Assembly: GCF_964204645.1 (NCBI RefSeq)
Contig: NC_134026.1
Coordinates: 22,586,650 to 22,650,649, forward strand
From: Tubulanus polymorphus
Lineage: Eukaryota > Nemertea > Palaeonemertea > Tubulaniformes > Tubulanidae
Length of the DNA: 64,000 nucleotides
Direction of reading: 5' to 3'
The notes beneath the pieces were generated by a model that saw only the letters and a program-made list of their open reading frames with translations, was not told the DNA's origin and did no database searches. Shown here piece after piece: positions 16,913-28,270 of this stretch (its first letter is position 1; each line of letters starts with the position of its first letter). A program made the position numbers and the translations under genes.

Positions 16913-17476
16913 AGGGGTCCAGGGACACCATGCCCACTTGGGAAGTGGTTCCAAATGCTCAACAATCTAACAATTCAGGTATCAAAGGTATAAAACATCC
17001 CTTTTCAAAGAATACCCATCACAAATTGCAATGAGAAATGGCAAACTCAGAATTCGGGCCAAAATTGACATTTTTGGGCACTAAAAAAGGTCATAGGACG
17101 GCCATCTTGAGTCCGTATCCCAATTTTATGCTGCAAAGTTATGCTGATGGGCCCAGGGGCATTCACATATATCCGAAAGATCAAGGTAATTGATCAAAGC
17201 ATCTTCAAAATTTCCCTCAAAAAGTTCAAAAATGTGTAAAAAGTGTTGATTTTGGCGAACAACAATGGCTGCCAGTCGGCCATCTTGATTCTGACAGGGC
17301 CAGTTTTTGAGCTGAAGATGTGTCTAGGGTAGATACATGTGAAACCCAAATATCAAGACATTACATTGAAGCGTCTTCAAAACTTCCTGAAACAACTGAT
17401 TTCCGTCTACGGACGGACGACGGACGAAAAGTGAACGCAATAGCCCGCTGGGACTAAAGTCCCAAGTGGGCTAAAA
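16913..17476. repeat. Dispersed repeat family, copy C
   Basis: Nearly intact ends: GGTCCAGGGACACCATGCCC ACTTGGGA at the left and AAAGTCCCAAGTGGGCTAAA at the right, so GCCCACTTGGGA is inverted at the two termini. The body matches copy A, but the 154-bp tandem array is missing, leaving about 560 bp. It lies upstream of DAB. Confidence 0.8.
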
Positions 17477-18520
17477 ATAATGTTCATTTAGTCATAGAAA
17501 TTCATTGCCTTTTTGGAGTTTCTGTAATAATATTTGTTCTGCCCTAATTTTTATTACTGTATGAACCAATGATATGCTTTGTAAATATGATGTAATAAAA
17601 TAAATTTGAATTAAATTTGAACATGAGAATCAAGCATAACTTGTGTTTTTTCAACTTGTCTTACTTGTCTTTTGTTAACAGTTCCAGAGTTTCAATTACA
17701 ATCAAATCCAAATTGGCTAAAAAGTACATAGGACTAAATGAAATGAACGGTTAGTTACTGCAAACCTATTCCAGTGTTATGTCGATCGTGTTGAATCACT
17801 TTCCTTGAGTTGAAAGAATCAGATCTTCTATGGTACAACATCGGTCATCTTGGTGTTGACTGTCCTTGACCATCTAACTTCATGCGTTTGACATTGGAAT
17901 TTAGCATCATACCCATTTGAACTGCAAAATATTCATACAACATGAAAACCTACAGTACATGTATACAGTATTAATCAAACTTTCACCGATGTTGGATATT
18001 TGAATGAACATTAGGTTTATTTCAGTATTCTAAAGCAGGAAATAATAAGCCCAATCAATAGGCCCTATTCCCATTGGAACAATTATATAATGCGTACAGC
18101 TGTACCGTACACTTATCAGTCAAGAATGGAGAAATCGGTATACCAAACCTACGAACAGCAAAATGTACAGGCCTACAATGATTTCTGGTAATACAAGCCG
18201 TGACCACATGAACGTTTTGGTTTGACTATTAATGTCAGCAGGTCAGAGAAGGCCTGGCCAAACTTAATCACATGGCTCAAATCAATTAGCCTTTCTGCGT
18301 GTGAATATTTCACTGTATTGTTTTAAAAATAGGCCTATCGAGTGAATTAGTACATAGACTGAATTAGACTTTAGGCTAGTCCTGACCAAATCCTATCCAT
18401 ATTATAATGGCACCAGTTATAGTAACATCACTGTAGGGCCGACGAGAGGGAAAAAGTTGTGTTTGTAGTACATAGGCATGGTAGGCTTGTCGTACTCACT
18501 TAATACTTAAAACGCTGTTG
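17477..18520. other. Intergenic stretch without recognisable genes
   Basis: AT-rich sequence with scattered GGCCTA words. I saw no reading frame, RNA gene or repeat that I could support. Confidence 0.35.
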
Positions 18521-18521
18521 T

Positions 18522-18575
18522 TACCTGTACGTGACTGTACGGTGATTTCTACAGGTTAGCCATATGTGAGTACGT
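18522..18575 (-). repeat. Inverted copy of the 110-bp tandem unit
   Basis: The reverse complement of this segment (CTAACCTGTAGAAATCACCG, then TACAGTCACGTAC) matches the core of the tandem units at 18765-19215. It sits in opposite orientation on the other side of a tRNA-like relic. Confidence 0.7.
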
Positions 18576-18593
18576 TGACGCTCAGACTTGCAA

Positions 18594-18680
18594 TATTGGG
18601 ATTCGAAACCAAACGAAAAAAAAATCCAGTAGGCCTAGTAGTCCAGTGATTTACCCACTGTGCCACAGAACGTAACTGGT
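18594..18680 (-). repeat. tRNA-derived SINE or tRNA relic
   Basis: On the minus strand, GTGGCACAGTGGG resembles a polymerase III A box. GGTTTCGAATCCC (complement of 18598-18610) is a near-perfect B box about 50 bases further on. The arm between contains an oligo-T run (about 18616-18624) that would stop polymerase III, so it is probably not a working tRNA. Inverted and direct copies of the CACGTACG repeat flank it. Confidence 0.5.
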
Positions 18681-18764
18681 GGGTGGATGAAATTTGATTT
18701 ACAAATAGCCTAGCCTCACCTAACCCAAACTCTATTCTTTTACGCATGCGCGTTTGCAGATTAT

Positions 18765-19215
18765 AGGAACTCACGTACAGCGTTTTTAGGGAACTCACGT
18801 ACGGTTAACCTGTGGATATCACCGTACAGTCAAGTACGCGTTACAATTTCGTACTTAAAATGGTATTGGCTACTAGGAACTCACGTACGGCGTAAGTAGG
18901 GAACTCACGTATGGTTAACCTGTGGATATCACCGTACAGTCACGTACGCGTTACAGTTTCGTACTTAAAATGGTATTGGCTACTAGGAACTCACGTACGG
19001 CGTAAGTAGGGAACTCACGTATGGTTAACCTGTGGATATCACCGTACAGTCACGTACGCGTTACAGTTTCGTACTTAAAATGGTATTGGCTACTAGGAAC
19101 TCACGTATGGCATTATAGACTTAGTAGGGACCTCACGTACGCGGTTAACCTGTGGAGAGCACCGTACAGTCACGTGCGGTTAACAACTACGTACTTAAAA
19201 TGGTATTGGCTTCTA
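18765..19215 (+). repeat. 110-bp tandem repeat array rich in CACGTAC words
   Basis: The phrase GGTTAACCTGTGGA recurs at 18803, 18913 and 19023 (exact 110-bp steps) and again at 19143 after a 10-bp insertion. Each unit carries two GGAACTCACGTA blocks plus ACCGTACAGTCACGTACGCG and TTAAAATGGTATTGGCTACT. Units two and three are almost identical, implying recent expansion. Confidence 0.88.
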
Positions 19216-20112
19216 TATAATAGGCCTATAGACAAATAAATACCGGTAGGCTTTCTTATAATCTTAGCTTCCACACTTCACAACCGAACCAACTGACCAA
19301 CCAGTATATTTAGTCCCAGTACGCACCAACCGGCACAGGCCTAACACTGTTTGTCAACTGTGTGTACCGTTGAAGGCTATCGATAATCACCTGATACTTT
19401 TCTGTCGTTTGTTTTCTCTCTGAGACGAAGACGACCGTAATTCTAGTAGCCTTCCGCGACTCAACGACCTTGATTCAAACTTGATCAATTCAAAGTCTGT
19501 TTATTGACGCTTTTGGTTACATGAACTGATCAGCAATATACTTAAATAAAACAACCGGAATAACAAGAAATCAAAAATATTAAAGAGGTAACAAACAAAT
19601 GCCCGTAAACCTGTCAGACACGCGAACGCCGGACTCGTAAACTCTTGGACTCGGACCCGCTGAGCAATAAATTCATAAAATTGACTTTGAAATTGATTGT
19701 GGAGAAGAGAGGGAATTATTCGATAGCTCTTCCTCGAAAAGAAGAGAGAAATATCGGTAAGAAAACACAACATGGCTACTAATTGAATGGAGCCAAATTT
19801 CCGATGTTTACGGCTCGACAGTGCCTTTATAACGTGGATTTATCAAAATTCCCATGCAGTATCTGGAGATTGAAGTGAGCTGAAGGACATCATACGGATT
19901 GTATCGGCGACAGCGGTAAGGTAAGGAAGCCTTTACACTTTTAACAAAAACTATGTGGAAAAGGGAAAAAAAAAAATTATAATAATCACGCGAATTTCAA
20001 TAGGGTTTTCTGTGAAGAAACAGAAAACCCTAATAAGTCCATTTGGCTTCAATAACCAATCTACACAAGATAGGCCTTTATAGGCTTATAGACTGTCTTT
20101 AAAAAAATTGAA

Positions 20113-20472
20113 ATGAAAATTGAATATTTAGCCAAGGCTTTAAAATGGTCATTGGAAACCTGTTATAAACGAATAGCAATGCAGCTAAATTATATACTTT
20201 CCATGAAACGTTACAATGACATAAGCAATAAAACATGGTCCATAGGTACACTTGAATTAGCATCAAACTTCATGAAACCAGGATATGAAGATGAATTACA
20301 AAGAATATTTCGAACACCAGTAGACCGGTACTGCCTTTGGAAGAGATTCGAAACCTGGTGGCATGTACATATCATAATAGATCAATATGATAATATCATC
20401 AGCAAATTTAACCTCCATCATGCAATGGACCAAGAGGCAAATATGTATTTCCTAACTGACCCACAAGCCTAA
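20113..20472 (+). CDS. Orphan 119-residue reading frame, no recognised family
   Basis: An uninterrupted ATG-to-stop frame that I do not recognise. The product is rich in Trp, Tyr, Met and Ile (KALKWSLETCYKRIAMQLNY, FRTPVDRYCLWKRFETWWHV). It has no low-complexity tract, signal peptide or transmembrane span. The composition is more protein-like than the other spurious frames in this spacer. No splice sites or neighbours help interpret it. It may be a relic of a mobile or viral element, a young gene, or chance. Confidence 0.25.
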   Translation: MKIEYLAKALKWSLETCYKRIAMQLNYILSMKRYNDISNKTWSIGTLELASNFMKPGYEDELQRIFRTPVDRYCLWKRFETWWHVHIIIDQYDNIISKFNLHHAMDQEANMYFLTDPQA

Positions 20473-21782
20473 CCTAACTTAATCAGGCCTAGGCCTACCC
20501 CAGTTTCACGAAAACTTCAAATCAAGTAGTTTATCCTTTTTGATTTAACTCGGTCTTGTATCTAGCTTGACATCACCTCTAAATAATCAATCTGGTTTTT
20601 TATTTAGCCTCTAGCAAGCATTATATATATATATATATTATTATATTTATCATTAGCCTATTTTGTTTTGATTAGTGATTATACCTTATTGCCTGTAGAT
20701 AATGTTTGCAGACTTATAGTCAGCCATCTCTTTGGGTTGGGTTCGATTTACAAGAAAGTGGACTATTTATAGGGGGACATGCCAAAGGTGCATAGTTTTA
20801 TGCCAAAGGTCCTTCGAAGGCCCCCTCAGAAAACTTTTTGAATATAAGATGCAGAGTAGTCTTACGGAAGAAAGTTTTGCTTTATTTTCCTGCAATTTGG
20901 CATTGAATCAAGTAAGTATTATGATTGAATGAGAACTAGATAGTCAAATGTCACCAATAATTAATTTTCTTTCAAATTGATTTCTTTAGGACCTGGACCT
21001 TTGTTGATAAGTAGAGGATGAGTTTGAATCCATGCGCCTGGTGACTGAACGCAGATACAAAACATTTGAAATACATTTCTATTCATTATTGTTGGATAGT
21101 AATAATGTGTCCTTAAATGAAATTTATAATGTATTTTATTTGTTGATAAAACGCTTGATACAATAAGGGGTATAAATACTGCAGTTTTGAAAACTTACTA
21201 AAATTGGCGAACGTAGATACAAAATAATTGAAATCCATTTCTATTCATTGTTGATAAATAATTTATGTCAATAAAATTCATTTGGTTTTGTTACTAAAAG
21301 ATACTTGAAAGTCTTGAATACTTACTTCTCTTGGATAATTAGTGTTTGACAACCAGTTGTCTGAACGCACGTTTACCCATAGGACGTTAATCGAGACGAA
21401 TTGAAGTTAAAACTCTAAGATAAGCAAGATGAAATGAGTTGATGTACCGAACTGTCACTTTTCCTGATGATCAGGCCACACCGGCCAATACAGCGCGTAC
21501 CACAAATACATTGACAGCTAACTCGCCGACTCGGTTACTCCCTCGCTGAATGGAAAAAATCTGATAAAAAATGGGCAACTTTAGAAACGATATTTAGTAC
21601 GGTTTAAGAAAAAAATAGTTTCTTTTGGCGTTTTTCACGTTTTATTGCGATATCGCACAAACTATATTGCACAAAACCTGGAGAAGCTACTCACACAAAC
21701 TACCGGTATGGTATATTCCTGAGGTATCCAACATGGCGGACGTAAACAACTTCGTGCAAAATCGATGATATTTTGTTGAATT
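20473..21782. other. Spacer upstream of the TBC-like gene
   Basis: A short (AT)n run lies near 20623-20639. Two similar AT-rich segments around 21050-21130 and 21220-21300 share AAATACATTTCTATTCATT-like words. No gene was seen. The 5' UTR and promoter of the gene starting at 21783 must lie in the right-hand part. Confidence 0.35.
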
Positions 21783-24700
21783 ATGGCTGAAAAATCGATT
21801 CTTTCGGGCACGTACTGTGCTCCAACGTGGCTGCTGAATAGTAAAGACAATGTGATAGCATCGAAGGTAAATTCAAAAGTTAAGCGATCATTCTTAACTC
21901 GGAAAATGAAAGGTAACTCTTATGAAGTTATGTTAACCTTTCGCTTCCGGGTTGTCTACAGTACGGGCCAAAACTAATGATTTCAATGTGTACTATGGCT
22001 ATTTAGGATTGGAACGCTTTCGTTGGTGAATTGCATGACACAATACAGCAGCAGCTAACAGAAAGCCATGTTCATCAATTTACTGATCTGTCAGAATCGG
22101 AGAAAGAGCTTTTCATGGAAAGGGCTGCTAAAGCTCTTCATGGAGGTAATCTAGATTTCTCATAGTCAGAATGAAGTGTATTTCTACAATCGTTATTCTC
22201 ATGTTTTATTGTCTTGTGTACATCTAACATCGTAATTAGTTAGTCAACGATCAGAAAATTGATAAAAGCTAAATTGCATTTGCAGGCTCCGCTTTCAATA
22301 TGCTATACGGTAAGATCTCCTCGACATTGGATCAACAGCTGAATGGAGAAGTTGCAAGGCAGTTACTAGAAGAGTTTCCCATAAATACAAAATCTGATCT
22401 GATTGTTGATAGCGCAAAAGAAGGAGCTGTGAGCATTTTGCGAAAGTGGCCTGAATTCAAGTACAAACTGCATGTTTGCTTGAACCAAGCTCTACCAGGA
22501 AGATTGAGAGAATTGGCTTGGAAACTGTTCCTAGATAACCCAAAAGGTATGACCAGTTCTAATGAAACAAGAGTTCAAATAAGACCACAGTTTCTATAGT
22601 CCTTTCAGTGCATCTACACTGCAGTGCAGTCTATAAATCGGTGATTGACTTTATAGTACACAGAAACAGTACCGGCACTTTCAGTTATTGATAAATAAGC
22701 ACTGAAAGGGTTAATGAGTAAAATAAGTTCATTTTCATGAAGCTAACTAGAAAATACAACTTTCAGTTTCAATGATAATAATTCATTTCCACAATTAATC
22801 GCAACATGCCATAAAGATTGAAGACCTGCTTCGCAGCTCCCTTGTAAAACTGGACGCTCTTATGGTTATTTCTTTCTAATTTGATAATTTGAAAATCTTT
22901 TTTTTCCAAATTTTAGTCAGAAAACAGTATGTCGATTTATTGGCGAATAATCCAAGAGCTGCTATCTCACGGCAAGATTTCGATATCTCTCAACAATGTG
23001 AAGTCTTTTTGAACGCAGAGAAAAGTTTCGATCTCATCAAAGGCTCAATTGGTAAAAACAACTTGAATGAATTAATGAATTTTCATTAAGCCTGCATTAA
23101 TGAATTTTCTTCAATGAACTAGGTGCATTTTATGCCATGAAAGCTGTTTTGTCCTATCATCATGCATTGAAGAATACCGATATGCATTTATCTGCAACTG
23201 AATACCTTTTGACAGCTCCATTTCTTCATGTATCCGCAGATAAGATTCCAAGGTTTGAACACATTTTCATACCTTCCAAGTACAACGTACATGTGTAATA
23301 CTGTTTTCTCATAGCAATATTTCACTTCTTTCACTAATGTTATAGGAGAGATCCAGCCTCTAGCCGAGTTGTGGCGCTATTAGTTGAAGAGTATCTGAGT
23401 TTTCTGTTCTCAAGACCGAAATGTATGGTTGATACTGGTGATGAGGTAAACATTTTTTTTCAAATGGTTCTTTATTCCTTATTCAAAACCATCCATCATG
23501 ATTAATTGTAATCATGATTTTAGCCTAACAGTGACGATACATATAGTTTTTCAAAGAAAACTGCTCAATATCTAACGGAATATGATCCTGAACTCGCAAA
23601 GGCAATTTCGGAAATGCCAATTCCGTCTCCGACACCACCAGAGAGTGAAGATGAAGATGATGTAACTTTGCCTCCCACTCCAGCTGGACCGTCGATTCCT
23701 GAAACTCCATACACGCCAACAGATCCACCCCCTGAAAATGCAATTGATGCGAAAACAGCCGAAAAACCAGAAAAAAAAAATGGTGATGAAAAGAATGAAA
23801 CTGAAGGAAAAGCCGACGAGAAAACAACTGAGTCTAAAAAAACTGATGTCAAAGAAAAAGGTGGTGGTAAAAAAGGCAAGAAAAACGATAAGAACCAACC
23901 TACTGAACCTACAGAACCTACTAATGAACAGAATAATGCAGGAGGTTTGTTATATATGTATATATGTATATGTATCACTGAGAACATTTTGCACTCCCTT
24001 ATTATTGTATTTATTCATTCATTCATTTTATCTGCAGATACTGATAGTTTCCATGGAGAAAAGGAGGCACAACACGTATTATCGGATATCATACTTCATT
24101 TAGTCCGTCCCTGCATACGATCTTTGTTTATTGGTAAAAATCTTATCGGCATCTCTCCTAACTATATGCTTTGTAACTAGTATTGGCTATGAATTAATTG
24201 CAGGAATCATTACAGGTTATTTGAATATTGATACAATATTGTATGTGTGGGATCAGTATATGATTGGTTTAGACAGTCCCGGATATCACGATGAATTGTT
24301 ACCCGCTCTGACTGCTGTATTTCTCATGTTGCTCAGTGATAAACTCAAAGAAGCGTCTTCTGTAAGTCCATCTTTATGTGCTCTCATCTCATATCAGATC
24401 AGATGCATCAGGTCAGATTAATGTCTTTGCATTTTGAATTTCTATCTCAACCGCGTTATTTTTCAGCTCCCATTCATGCATGATATTCTAAAACATGATG
24501 GCATGGCTTTGAAAAAAGAGCATTTTCAATATTTGGTTTGTATTACTTAGATATGTTTTGGTAAAGTTTTTAGAAATCCGATTTCACTGAGGCGCAGATC
24601 TAATCCAAATTTTCTAGTCCCAATTGCTTCTTAGTCTTGTATCTATTGTCATCTTCTAGATGAATCGTCATTTCTATAAAGATTTATATGATGTACTTAC

Positions 24701-27169
24701 AAAGGACACTAAAGCTGCACTGCCAGTTATAGATCCTACTCAAGGTATACAAAAATGCATGTGATAGAACTTTTAAAAATCTTAAAAGTCCAATTAATCC
24801 CAGGATTTAAGATCCTGTTTAACTGATTATGCTGAATGATTTATTGATAGCTCGCCCTCCAAGTTGGGAACATTGGTCTAAAGAAGTGATTCCACCAAGA
24901 ATTCGTCCCGAAGATCGCAAATCACTACGACAGCAACGGGAGGAAGAAAGAATCAGGTGGGTTAATATAGCTCTAGTGTTCATTGCATGGAATAATTTTT
25001 GGAAAAGTTTCTATGGCTAATTGAATTCTCGATTTTAGAGAGATAGAACGTGTGAAAGAAGAAGAAAAAAAGAGAGAAGAAGAAAGGCAAAGAGTGAAAA
25101 GGTACCTCATTGATGTTCTTTAAAGATTTACAGTGAAATAGCTATTGAACACTGTCTAGAATTCGCATAAACATCCAGCTGTTTGATTGTTAATTCTGTC
25201 GGTTTCTAGAGAAAGAGAGGAGTTGGAAAAGAAAAGAATCAAGGACGCACAAGAGGCAGAGGAAAAACGCAAACACGAAGAAGAGAAAATGTACTTGATC
25301 GATCTCGTGGAAGAGGAAAGAAAACGCCGCGTCGAAGAACAACAAAAAGCAGCAGATGAAATGGAGAATCTGCGCAAACAGATGTTAGAAATGCAACGAC
25401 AATTACAGGAGGTACAAATTCGGAATTTATTAAATCATTATGGCTTAATATATGCATCCATCTTACCGTAGACCTTTAGTCGGCATGTATTTGAAATCCT
25501 GTAAAAGTTTACGCGACAGTATCTATAATCTAATTTACTGGAATTGAATTCTTATATTTCTTATGTTTGTCTGTGTTGGAATACCCGGTATATGTTTTCT
25601 CAATTATTTTTTTCAGAAAGAGAAGGCTGAACTTGAAACGATGCGGTCACCCAGAGATATATCATATAAACAATCGGAAGCCAGTATACTCTCAACTGAT
25701 AGGTAAACTATCAAAATTATTTAGAAATATCCATTGATTTTGAGAAATCTTAATTATACATTGTATTGCATAATACAAGTGGACTCAAACTACTGCACGG
25801 CATCAATAAATGTTGTCATAATATTGTTTTTTGCATCAATACAGTCATTACGTTCCTCCTCCACCTCCATCGGAAGCCACTCATCTCAGTCAAGGTTCCA
25901 CGTCTCGGATTGAACCGCGACATTACCCAGATACGCCGCAAGAAGAAGGCACAGGACATGCTGTTATTGACTTCTTTCACAGGGCTGGATATAGTGCTAG
26001 ACAAAGTAAGGGATTCGAAACTAAATTCACATCGCTAATCAATGGGACATTTCACTTTTCTGGAGTAGAAAGCACTTTTTCCTGTTGGTACTAATATCAT
26101 GGATCTACATACAAGAATTTTTCGTATCATATCTTTAGTTAATAATGGTGATGATAATGAGATGAGGGCATTAGATGAGGAAACACGAAGTCAACAACGT
26201 AAATTACAAAGTGATTACAAAGAAGCTGAGGTGAGTTTAGAGTTTGAAAATTCACTCAACATTTAACAAAGCATTTGGTATCAAATTTTGATATGTACTG
26301 CAGTTTAATCACTGACCGCCGGATTTGTTTATGTATATAACAATACTAAATATTAATTAACTTGCATGTTTTTCATTTCACAGCAATATGTCCCTATGTC
26401 TAAACAATAAACAAAAGTTGAAAATATCTGGAGGTTCGGTGGTAATGAGATCAATTAATTTTCACTATATTTCGTTTTGTAATTTTTTGCCATTGCTTAT
26501 AGCAGCTTGTTTGAAATTTTGTTCATGTTCATAAATATAAGCCCTTCCTTAAAAGGTGGCTGCCTTTCCTGATAACACCATTAAATCAACTTCATCACAA
26601 ATACTACAGTTAAAGTATCATCATACTCAATTTGTGATGGAGCTCTGAGCCATCTGTCTTTTATGGAAGGGCCTTCTTAGGAGATTTTCTTACTTGCGTC
26701 GAATGCTTCATTTCAATTTCTCCATGTACCTCACTTGCTCTTTTTTCAAAGAGTTCTGCAGAATATTGACCTTTCTTTCTTTTTGTATGAAATTATTTTT
26801 AAACTGTCTCTTACTCAACACAATCAAACTGATTTTATATCTTATTTTTGAGTTAAGTAGGCTGTTTGCCCGCTTGATGTTGTGTGAAATTCAAGGTCCT
26901 GAAAATTAATAAGCCTGTCTCAAAACTCAGGATTTAGATATATGTCTAGGACGACTAGAACGGTGATCAAGTACATTTAATATTTCAATGTTCTTCATTT
27001 ACAGAGACAAGTATTTGGTCGCACGCTGCAACCGGGAGAGATGGATACTCTCGGTGAAGATGAACGTGAAATCGGACGCGCTAAAATGCCCAAAGCAATA
27101 TTGGATATATACCACCAAAGGAAACAAAGGGAACTCACTGATAACAGGAATGCAGATCAACAATTCTAG
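21783..27169 (+). CDS. TBC/Rab-GAP-like domain protein with charged coiled coil
   Basis: Eighteen exons (21783-21866, 22007-22145, 22286-22546, 22917-23051, 23123-23252, 23346-23445, 23524-23944, 24038-24133, 24204-24361, 24467-24535, 24660-24744, 24851-24956, 25039-25101, 25210-25411, 25617-25702, 25845-26005, 26139-26230, 27005-27169) give 850 residues in one consistent frame. Residues about 144-157 (LPGRLRELAWKLFL) match the first TBC motif, and residues about 461-473 (YLNIDTILYVWDQ) match the late IWD motif. The arginine- and glutamine-finger positions (about 178-186 and 229-236) look degenerate, so GAP activity is doubtful. A low-complexity insert rich in Pro, Thr, Glu and Lys (about 295-420) splits the domain. 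The second half is a Glu/Arg/Lys coiled coil, then proline-rich sequence. The exact orthologue is not recognised. Confidence 0.85.
22598..22714. repeat. Diverged TTAA-type MITE, short copy
   Basis: The left end CCTTTCAGTGCATCTACAC and the right end GCACTGAAAGGGTTAA are inverted. Both match the element at 40305-40600. The internal CACTGCAGTGCAGT corresponds to that element's palindrome. The left TTAA is mutated to TAGT. It lies in intron 3 of the TBC-like gene. Confidence 0.75.
26384..26410 (+). CDS. Possible alternative last exon of the TBC-like gene
   Basis: After a polypyrimidine-like stretch and CAG, this exon reads QYVPMSKQ then stop. It is in phase with exon 17, which ends exactly on a codon. 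Using it would replace the 54-residue C terminus encoded at 27005-27169 with eight residues. It is not confirmable from sequence alone. Confidence 0.35.
   Translation, partial: QYVPMSKQ
26539..26676. repeat. Foldback MITE-like element
   Basis: The left end AGCCCTTCCTTAAAAG is inverted at the right end CTTTTATGGAAGGGCC, with one mismatch in the core. The element is about 135 bp and has no coding capacity. It lies in the last intron of the TBC-like gene. Confidence 0.5.
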
Positions 27170-28270
27170 AAAACAATTTTTCTGACTTTAACTGCGTTTG
27201 TTGGAAGATGTGTAATTTGCGAATTCTCTTGTGTTGTTGTCCTGGGAACATATTGGGACATTTACATATTTGAAATATCTTATTTGTTCAACTTGAGATT
27301 ACCTTGTGAAAAATATCTTTTACTAAGTAACTCACCGTAACATATTTTCAGTTGATAAATACAAAAATCAAGAATATTTTGCAATGAATCGTATAGATTT
27401 AGATAACATTCTTATTACGAATGTTGAAATGCAAAATTCTTTTATATGATATAAAATACATGTAGTATGAAATGCGAAATATCTTGAAGTTTGTCATTCT
27501 TACTGAAAAATTGTTTATTAAAAAAATTTATTAATGGATTAGCCAAAATTATTACAGGTGTATTTAAGTTAGAATAGTGTTTTTAATCAATTGCTTTTGA
27601 ACTCTGAAAATACTAACGAAGCAATGTAGCGCAGTTCTAGTCATTGATAATGTGTGTCTCGAGAGCCCCATTGAAGCTTGAAGTGAAGATGCAAGAGTTG
27701 CAAGTAAAAAAGCCTAATTTTTGATTGAATGAAAAACGGTTGAAAAAGTTTGTGTTAACCTCCATTCACGAAATTCTCAAGGCTCGAATTGATGAAAAAA
27801 GAAACAATATGGTTTGACTTTTTGGCTGATTAGTGTGCCAGCTATACATGAAGCATGTTACGCAATGCGTTAAGGAAGATACATATCTAAACAACAGTAG
27901 CACGAATAGATGTATGATAGCATTATAACTTCGTACATGAACATGTTTGACTTAAACAATATATCGAATTTGATGATGATGATGATGATGATGATGATAA
28001 TGTGTCAGATGCTTCGAATATTAACTATAAATCATAGAACCTCTAGAATGATATCATTATAGGTTTCCAGTTTTATAGGGTTCCTACGTTTCCATTGTAC
28101 ATTTGTAAAATGCATGTATTTAATCTTATTTGCCCTCCATACATAATATATCATCATTTTAGATGTTATGATTTTTGACTCAGCCACGTTATTTATAAAA
28201 AAAGAATTTCTATTTTTGTAGAATAAAGTATGGACCTACGTTTTAATTGTTTAGAAAATAATAAAATATT
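27170..28270 (+). other. Probable 3' UTR of the TBC-like gene
   Basis: AT-rich and non-coding. AATAAA lies in GAATAAAGTA at 28221-28230, with a second signal about 30 bases on. A (GAT)n microsatellite spans about 27971-27998. Confidence 0.45.

Noticed and set aside
18594-18680. Functional tRNA gene
   Set aside because: An oligo-T stretch interrupts the interval between the A and B boxes, and no cloverleaf with a proper acceptor stem could be drawn.
23525-23987. Minus-strand frames of 100-140 residues with hydrophobic or Ser-rich content
   Set aside because: Antisense of the low-complexity insert in the TBC-like gene.
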